From Pleomorphomonas carboxyditropha (lineage in GTDB: Bacteria; Pseudomonadota; Alphaproteobacteria; Rhizobiales; Pleomorphomonadaceae): a stretch of DNA of 64,000 nt. This document shows positions 26,875 through 35,410 of the stretch, piece by piece. The translations under genes and the position numbers were made by a program. Positions within the stretch are counted from its first letter, which is position 1. Each line of letters begins with the position of its first letter. Below the pieces are notes generated by a model. That model searched no databases. It was given only the letters and a program-made list of their open reading frames with translations, and had not been told where the DNA came from. The stretch is from contig NZ_NQVN01000002.1 of assembly GCF_002770725.1 (NCBI RefSeq), positions 398,622 through 462,621 of the forward strand, written 5' to 3'.

Positions 26875-27914
26875 TCGCCGGCAACGTCTCACCTTCCGCC
26901 GCGTCTCCGGGTTATGGACGATCGAACCGCGGCCGGACTCTCTGGCTGGCGGCGATCGTCGCCGCGGTCGTCGCGCTTTGCGCCTTGTCGCTGGCGATCG
27001 GCACGCGCGACGTCACCTGGAGCGAGGTGCTCGCCGCCCTGCGCGGCCACGTCGACAGCATCGGCGAGGCGGCGGTCGCCATGCGCATGCCGCGCACCCT
27101 GCTTGCCCTGTTCGCCGGCGCGGCGCTCGGGCTGTCCGGCGCCGTCATGCAGGGCGTGACGCGCAATCCGCTCGCCGATCCCGGCATTCTCGGCGTCAAT
27201 ACCGGGGCGGCGCTGGCCGTGGTCATCGGCGTCGCCTGGTTCGGCATGACCTCCGCCCACGCCTATATCTGGACGGCGATCCTCGGCGCCGGCTGCACGG
27301 CCGCCTTCGTCTATACCATCGGCTCGCTGGGGCGCAGCGGCGTCACGCCGCTCAAGCTGACGCTGGCCGGCGCGGCGACCTCGGTCGCCTTCGCCTCGCT
27401 GGTGATCGCCGTGGTGCTGCCGCGCAACGATATCGCCGGCGGCATCCGGTCGTGGCAGATCGGCGGCGTCGGCGGCGCCACCTTCGAGCGCATCGCCGAG
27501 GTGCTGCCCTTTCTGCTCGCCGGCCTGGTCCTTGGCCTGGGGTCGGCGCGCAAGCTCAATTCGCTGGCGCTGGGCGACGACCTCGCCGCCGGGCTCGGCG
27601 AGCGCGTGGCCTTGGCGCGCGGTATCGCCTCGCTCGCCGCCATCCTGCTCTGTGGCGCCACCACGGCGGTCTGCGGCCCGATCGGCTTTGTCGGCCTCGT
27701 GGTGCCGCATGTCTGCCGGCTGCTGGTCGGCGTCGACCACCGCTGGCTGCTGCCGTTCTCCGCGCTCGCCGGAGCGATCCTGCTGCTCGCCGGCGACATC
27801 GTCGGCCGCCTCGCGGCGCGGCCGTCGGAGCTGGAGGTCGGCATCGTCACCGCCTTCGTCGGCGCGCCCTTCTTCATCTGGATCGTCCGGCGTCAGCGGG
27901 TGCGTGAATTGTGA
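26871..27914 (+). CDS. FecCD-family iron-siderophore ABC permease (first)
   Basis: 347 residues with about ten membrane segments. Family landmarks are present: RMPRTLLALFAGAALGLSGA, QGVTRNPLADPGILG, GPIGFVGLVVPHVCRLLVG and the C-terminal AFVGAPFFIWIVRR. It forms a heterodimeric channel with the next gene's product. Its ATG overlaps the binding-protein stop (ATGA). Confidence 0.93.
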   Translation: MIAGNVSPSAASPGYGRSNRGRTLWLAAIVAAVVALCALSLAIGTRDVTWSEVLAALRGHVDSIGEAAVAMRMPRTLLALFAGAALGLSGAVMQGVTRNPLADPGILGVNTGAALAVVIGVAWFGMTSAHAYIWTAILGAGCTAAFVYTIGSLGRSGVTPLKLTLAGAATSVAFASLVIAVVLPRNDIAGGIRSWQIGGVGGATFERIAEVLPFLLAGLVLGLGSARKLNSLALGDDLAAGLGERVALARGIASLAAILLCGATTAVCGPIGFVGLVVPHVCRLLVGVDHRWLLPFSALAGAILLLAGDIVGRLAARPSELEVGIVTAFVGAPFFIWIVRRQRVREL

Positions 27915-28951
27915 CCTTGTCCGGCTCCGCCCTCCGCTCCGTCATCGACGGCCGCCGACGCCGGGCGCGCCGGCGGCAGGCCGTCGTCTTCGTCCTCCTG
28001 GGGCTGCTGGCGGCGCTTTTCTGCCTGACCCTTCTGCTCGGCCAGTCCTTCGTCCCGCCTCGCGACGTGCTGCGCGTGCTGCTCGGCGAGCACGTGCCGG
28101 GCGCCTCCTTTGCCGTCGGCGAGCTGCGCCTGCCGCGCGCCGTGCTGTCGATCCTGGCCGGTCTCGCCTTCGGGCTCGGCGGCGTCTCCTTCCAGACCAT
28201 GCTGCGCAATCCGCTGGCCAGCCCCGACATCATCGGCATCAGCTCGGGCGCCAGCGCGGCCGCCGTGTTCGCCATCGTCGTGCTGTCGCTCGACGGTCCG
28301 GTCGTCTCGATCCTCGCCGTCGCGGCCGGCCTCGGCGTCGCCTTGCTGGTCTACGGGCTTTCCTTCCGAAACGGCGTGGCGGGAACCCGGCTCATCCTGG
28401 TCGGCATCGGCGTGTCGGCCATGCTGGAGAGCATGATCGCCTATGTCCTGGCGCGCGCGCCGGCCTGGAACCTGCAGGAGGCCATGCGCTGGCTGGTGGG
28501 CAGCGTCAACGGAGCGCAGCTCGGGCAGGCGCTGCCGCTCCTTCTCGGTCTCGTTCTTTTCGGGGGACTGCTCCTGAGCCGCGCCCGCGATCTCCAGGCG
28601 CTGCGGCTCGGCGACGACACGGCGGCGGCGCTCGGCGCCGACGTCGCCGGAACCCGCATCCTGGTCGTCGTCGCCGCCGTCGGCCTGATCGCCCTCGCCA
28701 CGGCGGTCGCCGGGCCGATCGCCTTCGTCGCCTTTCTGTCCGGGCCGATCGCCAGCCGGCTTGCCGGCAACAACGGCTCGCCGCTCATCGCCTCGGCGCT
28801 GGTCGGCGCGGTGCTCGTCCTCGCCGGCGATTACTGCGGGCAGTTCCTGCTGCCGAGCCGCTATCCGGTGGGCGTGGTGACCGGCGCGCTCGGCGCGCCC
28901 TATCTTCTCTATCTCGTCATTCGGGCCAACAGGACCGGAGGCTCGGCATGA
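27911..28951 (+). CDS. FecCD-family iron-siderophore ABC permease (second)
   Basis: 346 residues, a paralogue of the preceding permease: RLPRAVLSILAGLAFGLGG, MLRNPLASPDIIGISSGAS, AGPIAFVAFLSGPIA and GALGAPYLLYLVIR. The basic N-terminus (DGRRRRARRRQ) precedes the first helix. It starts at GTG 27911, overlapping the previous stop (GTGA). Confidence 0.93.
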   Translation: MTLSGSALRSVIDGRRRRARRRQAVVFVLLGLLAALFCLTLLLGQSFVPPRDVLRVLLGEHVPGASFAVGELRLPRAVLSILAGLAFGLGGVSFQTMLRNPLASPDIIGISSGASAAAVFAIVVLSLDGPVVSILAVAAGLGVALLVYGLSFRNGVAGTRLILVGIGVSAMLESMIAYVLARAPAWNLQEAMRWLVGSVNGAQLGQALPLLLGLVLFGGLLLSRARDLQALRLGDDTAAALGADVAGTRILVVVAAVGLIALATAVAGPIAFVAFLSGPIASRLAGNNGSPLIASALVGAVLVLAGDYCGQFLLPSRYPVGVVTGALGAPYLLYLVIRANRTGGSA

Positions 28952-29760
28952 TCACCCATTCCCTGACGGCAGAGGCGCTTTCGGCCGGTTACGGCGAAAC
29001 CCTCGTTCTCCAAGGCCTCGACCTCGCGGTGCCGCCAGGCCGGATAACCGCCATCGTCGGCGCCAATGCCTGCGGCAAATCGACGCTCCTGCGCACCATG
29101 TCCCGGCTGATCGCACCGCGAAAGGGGCATGTCCTGCTCGATGGCAAGTCGATCCACCAGCTTCCGACGCGCGCGCTCGCCCGGACCCTCGGGCTCCTGC
29201 CGCAGTCGCCGATCGCCCCGGAAGGGATCGCCGTGGCCGATCTCGTCAGCCGCGGCCGCCACCCCCACCAGGGCCTGTTCGGCCGCTGGACGCGCCAGGA
29301 CGACGAGGCCGTCGCCGCCGCCCTTGAGGCAACCCGCACCGCCGATCTGGCGGAACGGCCGGTGGACGAATTGTCGGGCGGACAGCGCCAGCGCGTCTGG
29401 ATCGCCATGGCGCTGGCGCAGCAGACCGACATCCTCCTGCTCGACGAGCCGACGACCTTCCTCGACATCAGCCACCAGGTCGAGGTGCTCGATCTGCTGA
29501 CCGATCTCAACCGGGCGCGCGGAACCACCATCGTCATGGTCCTGCACGATCTCAACCTGGCGGCCCGCTATGCCGATTATCTCGTCGCGATGGACAAGGG
29601 CCGGCTGCACGCCGCCGGCGACCCTTCCGACGTACTGACCGAGCAGAACGTCCGGCAGGTGTTCGGGCTCGAAAGCCGGGTCATTGCAGATCCCATCTCC
29701 GGCAAGCCGATCATGCTGCCGATCGGCCGGCATCACACGGCGCCCGGCCGCGACGCCTGA
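28948..29760 (+). CDS. Iron-siderophore ABC transporter ATP-binding protein (FecE/FepC type)
   Basis: 270 residues. Walker A GANACGKST, Q-loop LLPQSP, signature LSGGQRQRVWIAMAL, Walker B ILLLDEPTTFLD and switch histidine VLHDLNLA are intact. The serine after AN in the usual GPNGCGKS is altered (GANACGKS), but the key Gly-Lys-Ser remains. Its ATG overlaps the second permease stop (ATGA), completing a four-gene importer. Confidence 0.93.
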   Translation: MITHSLTAEALSAGYGETLVLQGLDLAVPPGRITAIVGANACGKSTLLRTMSRLIAPRKGHVLLDGKSIHQLPTRALARTLGLLPQSPIAPEGIAVADLVSRGRHPHQGLFGRWTRQDDEAVAAALEATRTADLAERPVDELSGGQRQRVWIAMALAQQTDILLLDEPTTFLDISHQVEVLDLLTDLNRARGTTIVMVLHDLNLAARYADYLVAMDKGRLHAAGDPSDVLTEQNVRQVFGLESRVIADPISGKPIMLPIGRHHTAPGRDA

Positions 29761-29827
29761 CCGCCACCCCATCGTCACGCCTCTGCACCTGCGCGAGGTT
29801 TTTCCTCGTTGCGGCCGAGCTTTGGCA

Positions 29828-29883
29828 GAAATTACCTATGTCTCCGATAGGACATATGTAAATTTCGGCGTCATATGTAAAAC
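29828..29883. promoter_or_regulatory. Candidate SorC operator cluster upstream of the FGGY kinase operon
   Basis: GAAATTACCTATGTC (29828-29842) and GACATATGTAAATTTC (29851-29866) form an inverted repeat with one indel around an 8-base spacer. A third copy, TCATATGTAAAAC, follows at 29871-29883. The array lies immediately before the FGGY kinase start, the expected place for SorC-type regulator sites. Confidence 0.5.
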
Positions 29884-29898
29884 GGTGATGGGGTGGAA

Positions 29899-31425
29899 AT
29901 GTCGGGGGCGGCCTATCTCGGAGTCGATGTCGGTTCGACGTCGGTGAAGGCGGCCGTCTACACGTCCGCCGGCCGCTGTCTCGGCATCGCCGCCAAGCCG
30001 AGCCGTTCGATCCGGCCGCATATCGGCTGGTCCGAGCAGGATATGGACGAGGTCTGGTCGCTGACCCTCGATGTCATGCGCGCCGTGATCGAGGCGGCGG
30101 GGGTACGGATCGACGCCATCGGCGTGTCGGGGCAGGGCGATGGCCTGTGGGCGCTCGACGACGGGCGGCGCCCGGTCCGCAACGCCATTCTTTGGAATGA
30201 CGCGCGTGCCGACGACCTGGTGCTCGGCTGGATCGCCGACGGCACCTCCGCCGAACTCTCCCGCTACAGCCGTACATCCAACTGGGCCGGCACGGCCGGC
30301 ACGCTCCTGCGCTGGCTCGAGGACAACGAGCCCGAAAGCGCCGCCCGCGTCCGTCACGTCCTGTTCTGCAAGGACTGGATCAATTTCCGGCTCACCGGCG
30401 TGCTCTCGACCGACTATTCGGACGCCTCGATCCCCTTTCTCGACATCGGGACGCGCGCCTACGCGCCGGAGGCCCTCGACCTGCTCGGCATCGGCCGCCA
30501 TGGCGGCGCGTTGCCGGCTCCGGCGCGGTCGACCGACGTCAAGGGCGGGCTGACGGCGGAAGCCGCCGCCGCGCTCGGCCTGGCCAAGGGGATACCGGTC
30601 GCCACCGGCACCATCGACCTCGGCGCCCAGATGGCCGGCATGAACCTCGGCCGCCCCGGCGACGTCTACTTGGTGCTCGGCACGACGGCGATGCTCAATA
30701 TCGTGACGGCGCCGGAGCCGTTCGCCGGCGAACCGGTCGGCGCCACGCTGGCCCATTCCTATGCCGATCGCTTCATCCGCGTCATCGCGCCGCTCACCGG
30801 CACGCAGGCCTACGACTGGTTCCTGTCCGTCAATCCGGATCTGGCGGCCCTGGGCGACGCCGGGGCGGTAGCCTCGGGTTTTGGCCGTCTCGCCGCCGCG
30901 GCGCCGGCCGGTAGCAACGGCGCTCTCTTTTTGCCCTATCTCGCCGGCGAGCGGGCGCCCTTCGTGGCGCCGCAGGCGACCGGCGCCTTCCACGGCCTGA
31001 CGACGGCGACCTCGCGCGCCGACCTCGCCCGCGCCGTGCTGGAAGGCGTGGCCTTTTCGCTGAAGCACTGCGTCCGCTCGACCGGCCTTGCCCATCCGGC
31101 CCAGGTGTTTCTGACCGGCGGTGGCGGCCGCAACGCCTTCTGGTGCGACATTCTCGCCAATGTCCTCGGCACGACCATCGTCGCGTCGGACGAAAGCGAT
31201 CACGGCCTTTGGGGCTCGGCGCTGATCGCCGCCGCCGCCGTCGGGCATCTCGACGTCGAGGCGCCGCCGCATCGGCCGCAGCAGTTGCGCCGGCACGCGC
31301 CGGATCCGTCGACAATCGAGGCCTACGAGCGTCCGTTCGAGCTCTACGCGGCGATAAGCGGCCTGTCGGCGCCGCTCTGGGACGCCCGCCGGACGGCGCT
31401 TCGCCACATCGGAGATCGCCCATGA
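29899..31425 (+). CDS. FGGY-family carbohydrate kinase (xylulokinase-like)
   Basis: 508 residues. The ATPase fold is evident: YLGVDVGSTSVKAAVY at the N-terminus, GVSGQGDGLW, the FGGY signature region TGTIDLGAQMAGM, LPYLAGERAPF and VFLTGGGGRNAFWCDILANV. The family phosphorylates ketoses or polyols. It is the first gene of the rightward sugar series and its stop overlaps the dehydrogenase start (ATGA). In known pathways with a two-subunit transketolase, an FGGY kinase makes the ketose phosphate that the transketolase splits, so a similar order is inferred here. ATG 29899 has GGGGTGG just upstream; GTG 29893 is an alternative. Confidence 0.9.
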   Translation: MSGAAYLGVDVGSTSVKAAVYTSAGRCLGIAAKPSRSIRPHIGWSEQDMDEVWSLTLDVMRAVIEAAGVRIDAIGVSGQGDGLWALDDGRRPVRNAILWNDARADDLVLGWIADGTSAELSRYSRTSNWAGTAGTLLRWLEDNEPESAARVRHVLFCKDWINFRLTGVLSTDYSDASIPFLDIGTRAYAPEALDLLGIGRHGGALPAPARSTDVKGGLTAEAAAALGLAKGIPVATGTIDLGAQMAGMNLGRPGDVYLVLGTTAMLNIVTAPEPFAGEPVGATLAHSYADRFIRVIAPLTGTQAYDWFLSVNPDLAALGDAGAVASGFGRLAAAAPAGSNGALFLPYLAGERAPFVAPQATGAFHGLTTATSRADLARAVLEGVAFSLKHCVRSTGLAHPAQVFLTGGGGRNAFWCDILANVLGTTIVASDESDHGLWGSALIAAAAVGHLDVEAPPHRPQQLRRHAPDPSTIEAYERPFELYAAISGLSAPLWDARRTALRHIGDRP

Positions 31426-32495
31426 CGCAGACCATGCGCGCCGCCGTCTACTATTCCCATGACGACATCCGCGTCGAGGATCGGCCGGTCCCCGAGATCG
31501 GTGCCGGCGACCTTCTCCTGCGCACCCTGGCGTCGGGCCTCTGCGGCGGCGAGGCCATGCCCTGGTACAAGAAGAGCCAGCCGAAGGTGCTCGGCCACGA
31601 GCCGGTCGGCGAGGTGGTGGCGGTCGGCGCCGACGTGCGCGAGTTCAAGGTCGGCGACCGGCTGTTCGTCAACCATCACGTCGGCCGCATCCGCTCGCAC
31701 TGGTCGCTGCGCGGCCATTTCACCCGCGATCCCTATTATTCCGCCACCCGGCTCGATCCCGGCGCCCTCTGCCAGTATTACCGGGTCAGCGCCGCCCATC
31801 TCGCCGTCGATGTCCACCGCCTGCCCGATACGATCAGCGACGAAGCGGCGGTAACCATCGAGCCGTGGTCCTGCGTCGTCGGTGGTCTCAAGGTCTGCGG
31901 CATCCAGCCCGGCGACACGGTCGCCGTCGTCGGCGCCGGCTTCATGGGGCAGGGCTTCGTGCACATGGCGCCGCTGTTCGGTGCCGGGCGGGTGATCGCC
32001 CTCGACTATTCCGACTGGCGCCTCGCCAGGGCGCAGGAACTCGGGGCCAACCACGCCATCAATCCCGGCCGCGACGATCCGGTGGAGGCGCTGCGCGCCG
32101 TCAACGGCGGGCTGCTCGCCGACGTGGTGGTGGCCATCGCGCCGGTGGCGCCGGCCTGGGACCTTGCCGGGCGGCTGGTCGAGGTCGGCGGCACGCTGCA
32201 TCTCGGCGCGCCGCTGCCGCCCGATACCCCCTGGGTGCGCGACGGCAACCGCGCCTATTTCGACGAGATCACCGTCACGTCGAAATACTCCGGCGACCAC
32301 ACCGATACCTATGCCTACCTGCGCCTGCTCGCCGCCGGCCGGGTCCGCCCCGAAGCGGCGATCACCCACCATTTCGACATCGAGCAATCGCCCGAGGCCT
32401 TCCGGACGCTGGTGAGCGCCGGCGAATCCCTCAAGATCATCGTCTATCCCAATGGCCGGCCGGTCCGCCGTGCCGAGGAGGTGCCCCATGCTTGA
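31422..32495 (+). CDS. Zinc-dependent alcohol dehydrogenase family protein lacking structural-zinc cysteines
   Basis: 357 residues of the medium-chain dehydrogenase/reductase type. Catalytic-zinc elements are present (Cys in SGLCGGEA, GHEPVGE), and the Rossmann motif is VVGAGFMGQG with an Asp (IALDYSD) that favours NAD. The lobe that normally carries four structural-zinc cysteines reads VNHHVGRIRSHWSLRGHF and has none. It probably oxidises a sugar or polyol to a ketose or reduces a keto-sugar. It is translationally coupled to the FGGY kinase (ATGA) and overlaps the class II aldolase gene by eight bases, so all three form one operon. Confidence 0.88.
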   Translation: MTQTMRAAVYYSHDDIRVEDRPVPEIGAGDLLLRTLASGLCGGEAMPWYKKSQPKVLGHEPVGEVVAVGADVREFKVGDRLFVNHHVGRIRSHWSLRGHFTRDPYYSATRLDPGALCQYYRVSAAHLAVDVHRLPDTISDEAAVTIEPWSCVVGGLKVCGIQPGDTVAVVGAGFMGQGFVHMAPLFGAGRVIALDYSDWRLARAQELGANHAINPGRDDPVEALRAVNGGLLADVVVAIAPVAPAWDLAGRLVEVGGTLHLGAPLPPDTPWVRDGNRAYFDEITVTSKYSGDHTDTYAYLRLLAAGRVRPEAAITHHFDIEQSPEAFRTLVSAGESLKIIVYPNGRPVRRAEEVPHA

Positions 32496-33153
32496 AGCCC
32501 TGCGCGAAGAGGTCTGCGAACAGAACCTGGAGCTGCCGCTGGCCGGTCTGGTCGTCGGCTCGGGCGGCAACGTCTCCGGCCGCGATCCGGAAACCGGCCT
32601 CGTCGTCATCAAGCCGAGCGGCGTCAAGTTCGCCAAGCTGACGCCCGACAAGCTGGTGGTGGTCGACCTCGACGGGGCGATCGTCGAAGGCGACCTCAAG
32701 CCGTCGGTCGACACCGGCATCCACCTCTACATCTACAAGCGCCGACCGGACGTGTTCGGCATCACCCATACCCATTCGCCCTACGCCACCAGCTTCGCGG
32801 CGCGCGGCGAACGCATCCCGGCGGTGCTGACGCCGATCACCCATATTCTCGGGCGCGACGTGCCCTGCGCCCCCTATGCGACGCCCGGCGAGGTCGAGAC
32901 CGGCGAGGCGGTGGTGACGGCGGCGGCCGGCGGCCTCGCGGCGCTGGTGCAGGCGCACGGCGTCTTCACGCTCGGCAAATCGGCCAGCGAGGCGACCTCC
33001 ATCGCCCTCTATCTCGAGGAGGCGGCGAAAACCACCCATCTCGCCATGCTGCGCGGTCCCGTCGAGGAGATGCCGCAGGAAGAGATCGATCGCTGCTACG
33101 CCTGGTTCCGCCGCCACTACGGGCAGAGCGGCACCAAGGCGGTCAATTCCTGA
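32488..33153 (+). CDS. Class II aldolase/L-ribulose-5-phosphate 4-epimerase family (AraD-like)
   Basis: 221 residues. The phosphate-binding SGGNVSGRD, the KPSGVKF loop, the zinc-binding pair in ITHTHSPYAT and a third metal histidine in QAHGVF are all present. The family either epimerises L-ribulose-5-phosphate or cleaves fuculose/rhamnulose-phosphate-like sugars. The PSVDTGIHLYIY segment is nearer to AraD than to FucA, but substrate cannot be read from this. The ATG at 32488 follows GAGGAGG and overlaps the dehydrogenase stop. Confidence 0.88.
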   Translation: MLEALREEVCEQNLELPLAGLVVGSGGNVSGRDPETGLVVIKPSGVKFAKLTPDKLVVVDLDGAIVEGDLKPSVDTGIHLYIYKRRPDVFGITHTHSPYATSFAARGERIPAVLTPITHILGRDVPCAPYATPGEVETGEAVVTAAAGGLAALVQAHGVFTLGKSASEATSIALYLEEAAKTTHLAMLRGPVEEMPQEEIDRCYAWFRRHYGQSGTKAVNS

Positions 33154-33167
33154 AACGGGAGGCGGCG

Positions 33168-34115
33168 ATGGCTAGATACGATGCGATCTTCGTCGGGCTG
33201 ACCATACTCGACGTGGCAGGAAGGCCGGTCGAGGCCATACCCTCGGGCGGCGGCGTCGCCTTCATCGACGAGATCCGCCTCAACCCGGCCGGCACCGCCG
33301 CTGGCGCCGTCGTCAACGCCGCCAAGCTCGGCCTCAGGACGGCGACGGCCGCCTGCCTCGGCTACGACGAGAAGGCCGACTTCATCCTCTCCGCCTATCG
33401 GCGGCTCGGCATCGACCTCGGCCTGATCCAGCGCACCGACAAGGCGGCGACCTCGGCCACCATCCTGACCATCCGGCCGAACGGCGAGCGGCCGGCGCTG
33501 CACTGCCGCGGCGCCTCCGATCATCTGTTCGTCGAGGAAAAGGACTTCGACGCGGTCACCGACGCCCGCTTTTTGCATCTCGGCGGCACCGGCCTGCTCG
33601 CCGCCATGGACGGCGGGCAGAGCGGCAAGCTCCTGGCCCATGCCAGGGGGCGCGGCATCGTCACCACCTTCGACCTGATCGCCCCCAATCCCGGCACGCT
33701 GGCGCTGCTCGACGACCTCCTGCCGAACATCGACTATTTCATGCCGTCCTTCGAGGAGGCGTCCTACCTGTCCGGCCTTGCCGACGTCGAGGCCGCCGCC
33801 CGCTTCTTCATCGACCGCGGCGCCGGCGCCGTCGTCTTCAAGTTGGGGGCGGAAGGCTCCTACACGCGCACCGCCGCCGGCGAGGCCTTCCGTACGCCGG
33901 CCTACAAGGTCGAGGTGTCCGATACGACGGGCTGCGGCGACAGCTACTGCGGCGGCTTCATCGCCGGTCTCGCCAAGGGGCTGGATCTCCGGGAAGCCTG
34001 CCGGCTCGGATCGGCCACCGCCGCGCTGGTCGCCACCGGCCTCGGGTCGGACGCCGGCGTCGTCGACTACGATCAGGTCCGCCGCTTCATGGCCGGCACG
34101 GAAACGCGCCCGTGA
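33168..34115 (+). CDS. PfkB-family carbohydrate kinase
   Basis: 315 residues. The ribokinase fold shows NPAGTAAGAVVNAAKLGL as substrate-binding signature 1, and signature 2 DTTGCGDSYCGGFIAGL includes the catalytic Asp and anion hole. It transfers phosphate from ATP to a sugar or sugar acid. It gives the operon a second kinase beside the FGGY enzyme, suggesting two entry substrates or two phosphorylation steps. The ATG has GGGAGG upstream, and the stop overlaps the SorC start (GTGA). Confidence 0.9.
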   Translation: MARYDAIFVGLTILDVAGRPVEAIPSGGGVAFIDEIRLNPAGTAAGAVVNAAKLGLRTATAACLGYDEKADFILSAYRRLGIDLGLIQRTDKAATSATILTIRPNGERPALHCRGASDHLFVEEKDFDAVTDARFLHLGGTGLLAAMDGGQSGKLLAHARGRGIVTTFDLIAPNPGTLALLDDLLPNIDYFMPSFEEASYLSGLADVEAAARFFIDRGAGAVVFKLGAEGSYTRTAAGEAFRTPAYKVEVSDTTGCGDSYCGGFIAGLAKGLDLREACRLGSATAALVATGLGSDAGVVDYDQVRRFMAGTETRP

Positions 34116-35089
34116 CGCTTGCCCCCAAAAGCCATGACGCGCTGCTCGCCAACGTCGCGCTCCTCTACTACAAGGAGGGGCTGACGCAGGGGGACATCGC
34201 CCGCCGTCTCGGCGTGTCGCGGCCGACCGTGGTCGCATATCTCCGGCAGGCGCGCGAATTCGGAATCGTCGACATCCGCATCGACGGCCTGTCCTTTGCC
34301 ACGTCCAGCCTGTCGCGGGAGCTGCGGGCGGCCTATGGCCTGTCCGACGTCTTCCTGATCGACGAGCCTCCAGGCCCCGCCGGAACTCCGGAGGAGGCGT
34401 CGCGGCAGGCCCGCCGCCAACTGGCGCAAGTCGGCGCCATGGCCGTATTCGACCTGCTCGAGCCGGGCGATTCCCTCGGCGTCGCCTGGGGGCAGACCAT
34501 TCACTGGCTGGCCGAGGAGATGCCGCGCGGCACGATCGCCGGCCTCAGCGTCTACCAGATGATCGGCTCGATGAAGTCGCGGCACCTGCCGGCGGCCGAA
34601 ACGCTGGCGATCCGCGTCGCCAGCAGCCTCAACGCCGAATGCTTCACGCTGCATGCGCCGGCGGTTCTGTCCAACCGCGACATTGCCGACGCCCTGAGGC
34701 GCGAACCGGTGATCGCCGAACAGCTTCGCGCCCTGCGCGCCCTCAGCAAGACGCTGTTTTCGGTCGGCAACGTCGCCGACGACACCCAACTGGTCCAGTC
34801 CGGCATCGCCACCGTCGACGACGTTCGCGGCTATGTGCGCCGCGGCGCCGTCGGCGTCCTTTCGGCCCGCTTCATCGATGCGGACGGCAACCCGGTCGCG
34901 GGCGACCTCGACGGGCGGATCATCGGCATGGAGCTCGCCGATATCCGGGCGGTCGGCAACGGCATCCTGGTGTCGTCCGGCCACGACAAGGTCGCCGCGA
35001 TGCGCGCGGCGCTCGTCGGCGGCTACGCCCGCTATCTGGTCACCGACAAAGCCACGGGGGAGGATCTGCTCGACGCGAAACAGGCTTGA
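34112..35089 (+). CDS. SorC-family sugar-binding transcriptional regulator
   Basis: 325 residues. An N-terminal helix-turn-helix (EGLTQGDIARRLGVSRPTVV) precedes a SorC effector domain of the NagB/phosphosugar-isomerase-like fold (GDSLGVAWGQTI, GAVGVLSARFIDADGN, IVSSG-type ligand strand). Such regulators sense phosphorylated sugars. Start GTG 34112 overlaps the PfkB stop, so the regulator is in the operon it probably controls. The repeats at 29828-29883 are candidate sites. Confidence 0.92.
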   Translation: MTLAPKSHDALLANVALLYYKEGLTQGDIARRLGVSRPTVVAYLRQAREFGIVDIRIDGLSFATSSLSRELRAAYGLSDVFLIDEPPGPAGTPEEASRQARRQLAQVGAMAVFDLLEPGDSLGVAWGQTIHWLAEEMPRGTIAGLSVYQMIGSMKSRHLPAAETLAIRVASSLNAECFTLHAPAVLSNRDIADALRREPVIAEQLRALRALSKTLFSVGNVADDTQLVQSGIATVDDVRGYVRRGAVGVLSARFIDADGNPVAGDLDGRIIGMELADIRAVGNGILVSSGHDKVAAMRAALVGGYARYLVTDKATGEDLLDAKQA

Positions 35090-35410
35090 TCTCATTTATA
35101 CTTGAAAACAACTTTTGCCGCGTCACGCCGTGGACCAATGCCGCTTGCCCGAAACAAACGGCAGGTGTTTCTGGAGTTCGGCATAACATACTGTCATGAA
35201 TTGGATTTTTCGAATCTTTCTCAAGAGATGGCCGCGGAAGGATGTTCCCCGGTCCGGCCGATTGCCAGACGCTTTTTTCGCGATCGAAACGTAAAACAAA
35301 AGCTCTGCCGCTGACTCAATATCTATATGGAAAGTATATTATTCATATCGGGCGCTATATCGCGACGAGCGAAAGACGATAACAGCAACACGCAGAAGGA
35401 GATTCCACCC
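35090..35410. promoter_or_regulatory. Promoter region of the second half of the sugar cluster
   Basis: 320 bases without a gene. The half next to the binding-protein gene is AT-rich (35310-35380, with TATATT and repeated ATATC/GATAT words), suggesting an independent promoter for the importer-transketolase-RLP operon. A TATATGGAAA word at 35325-35334 weakly resembles the CATATGTAAA repeats upstream of the FGGY kinase. Confidence 0.4.
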
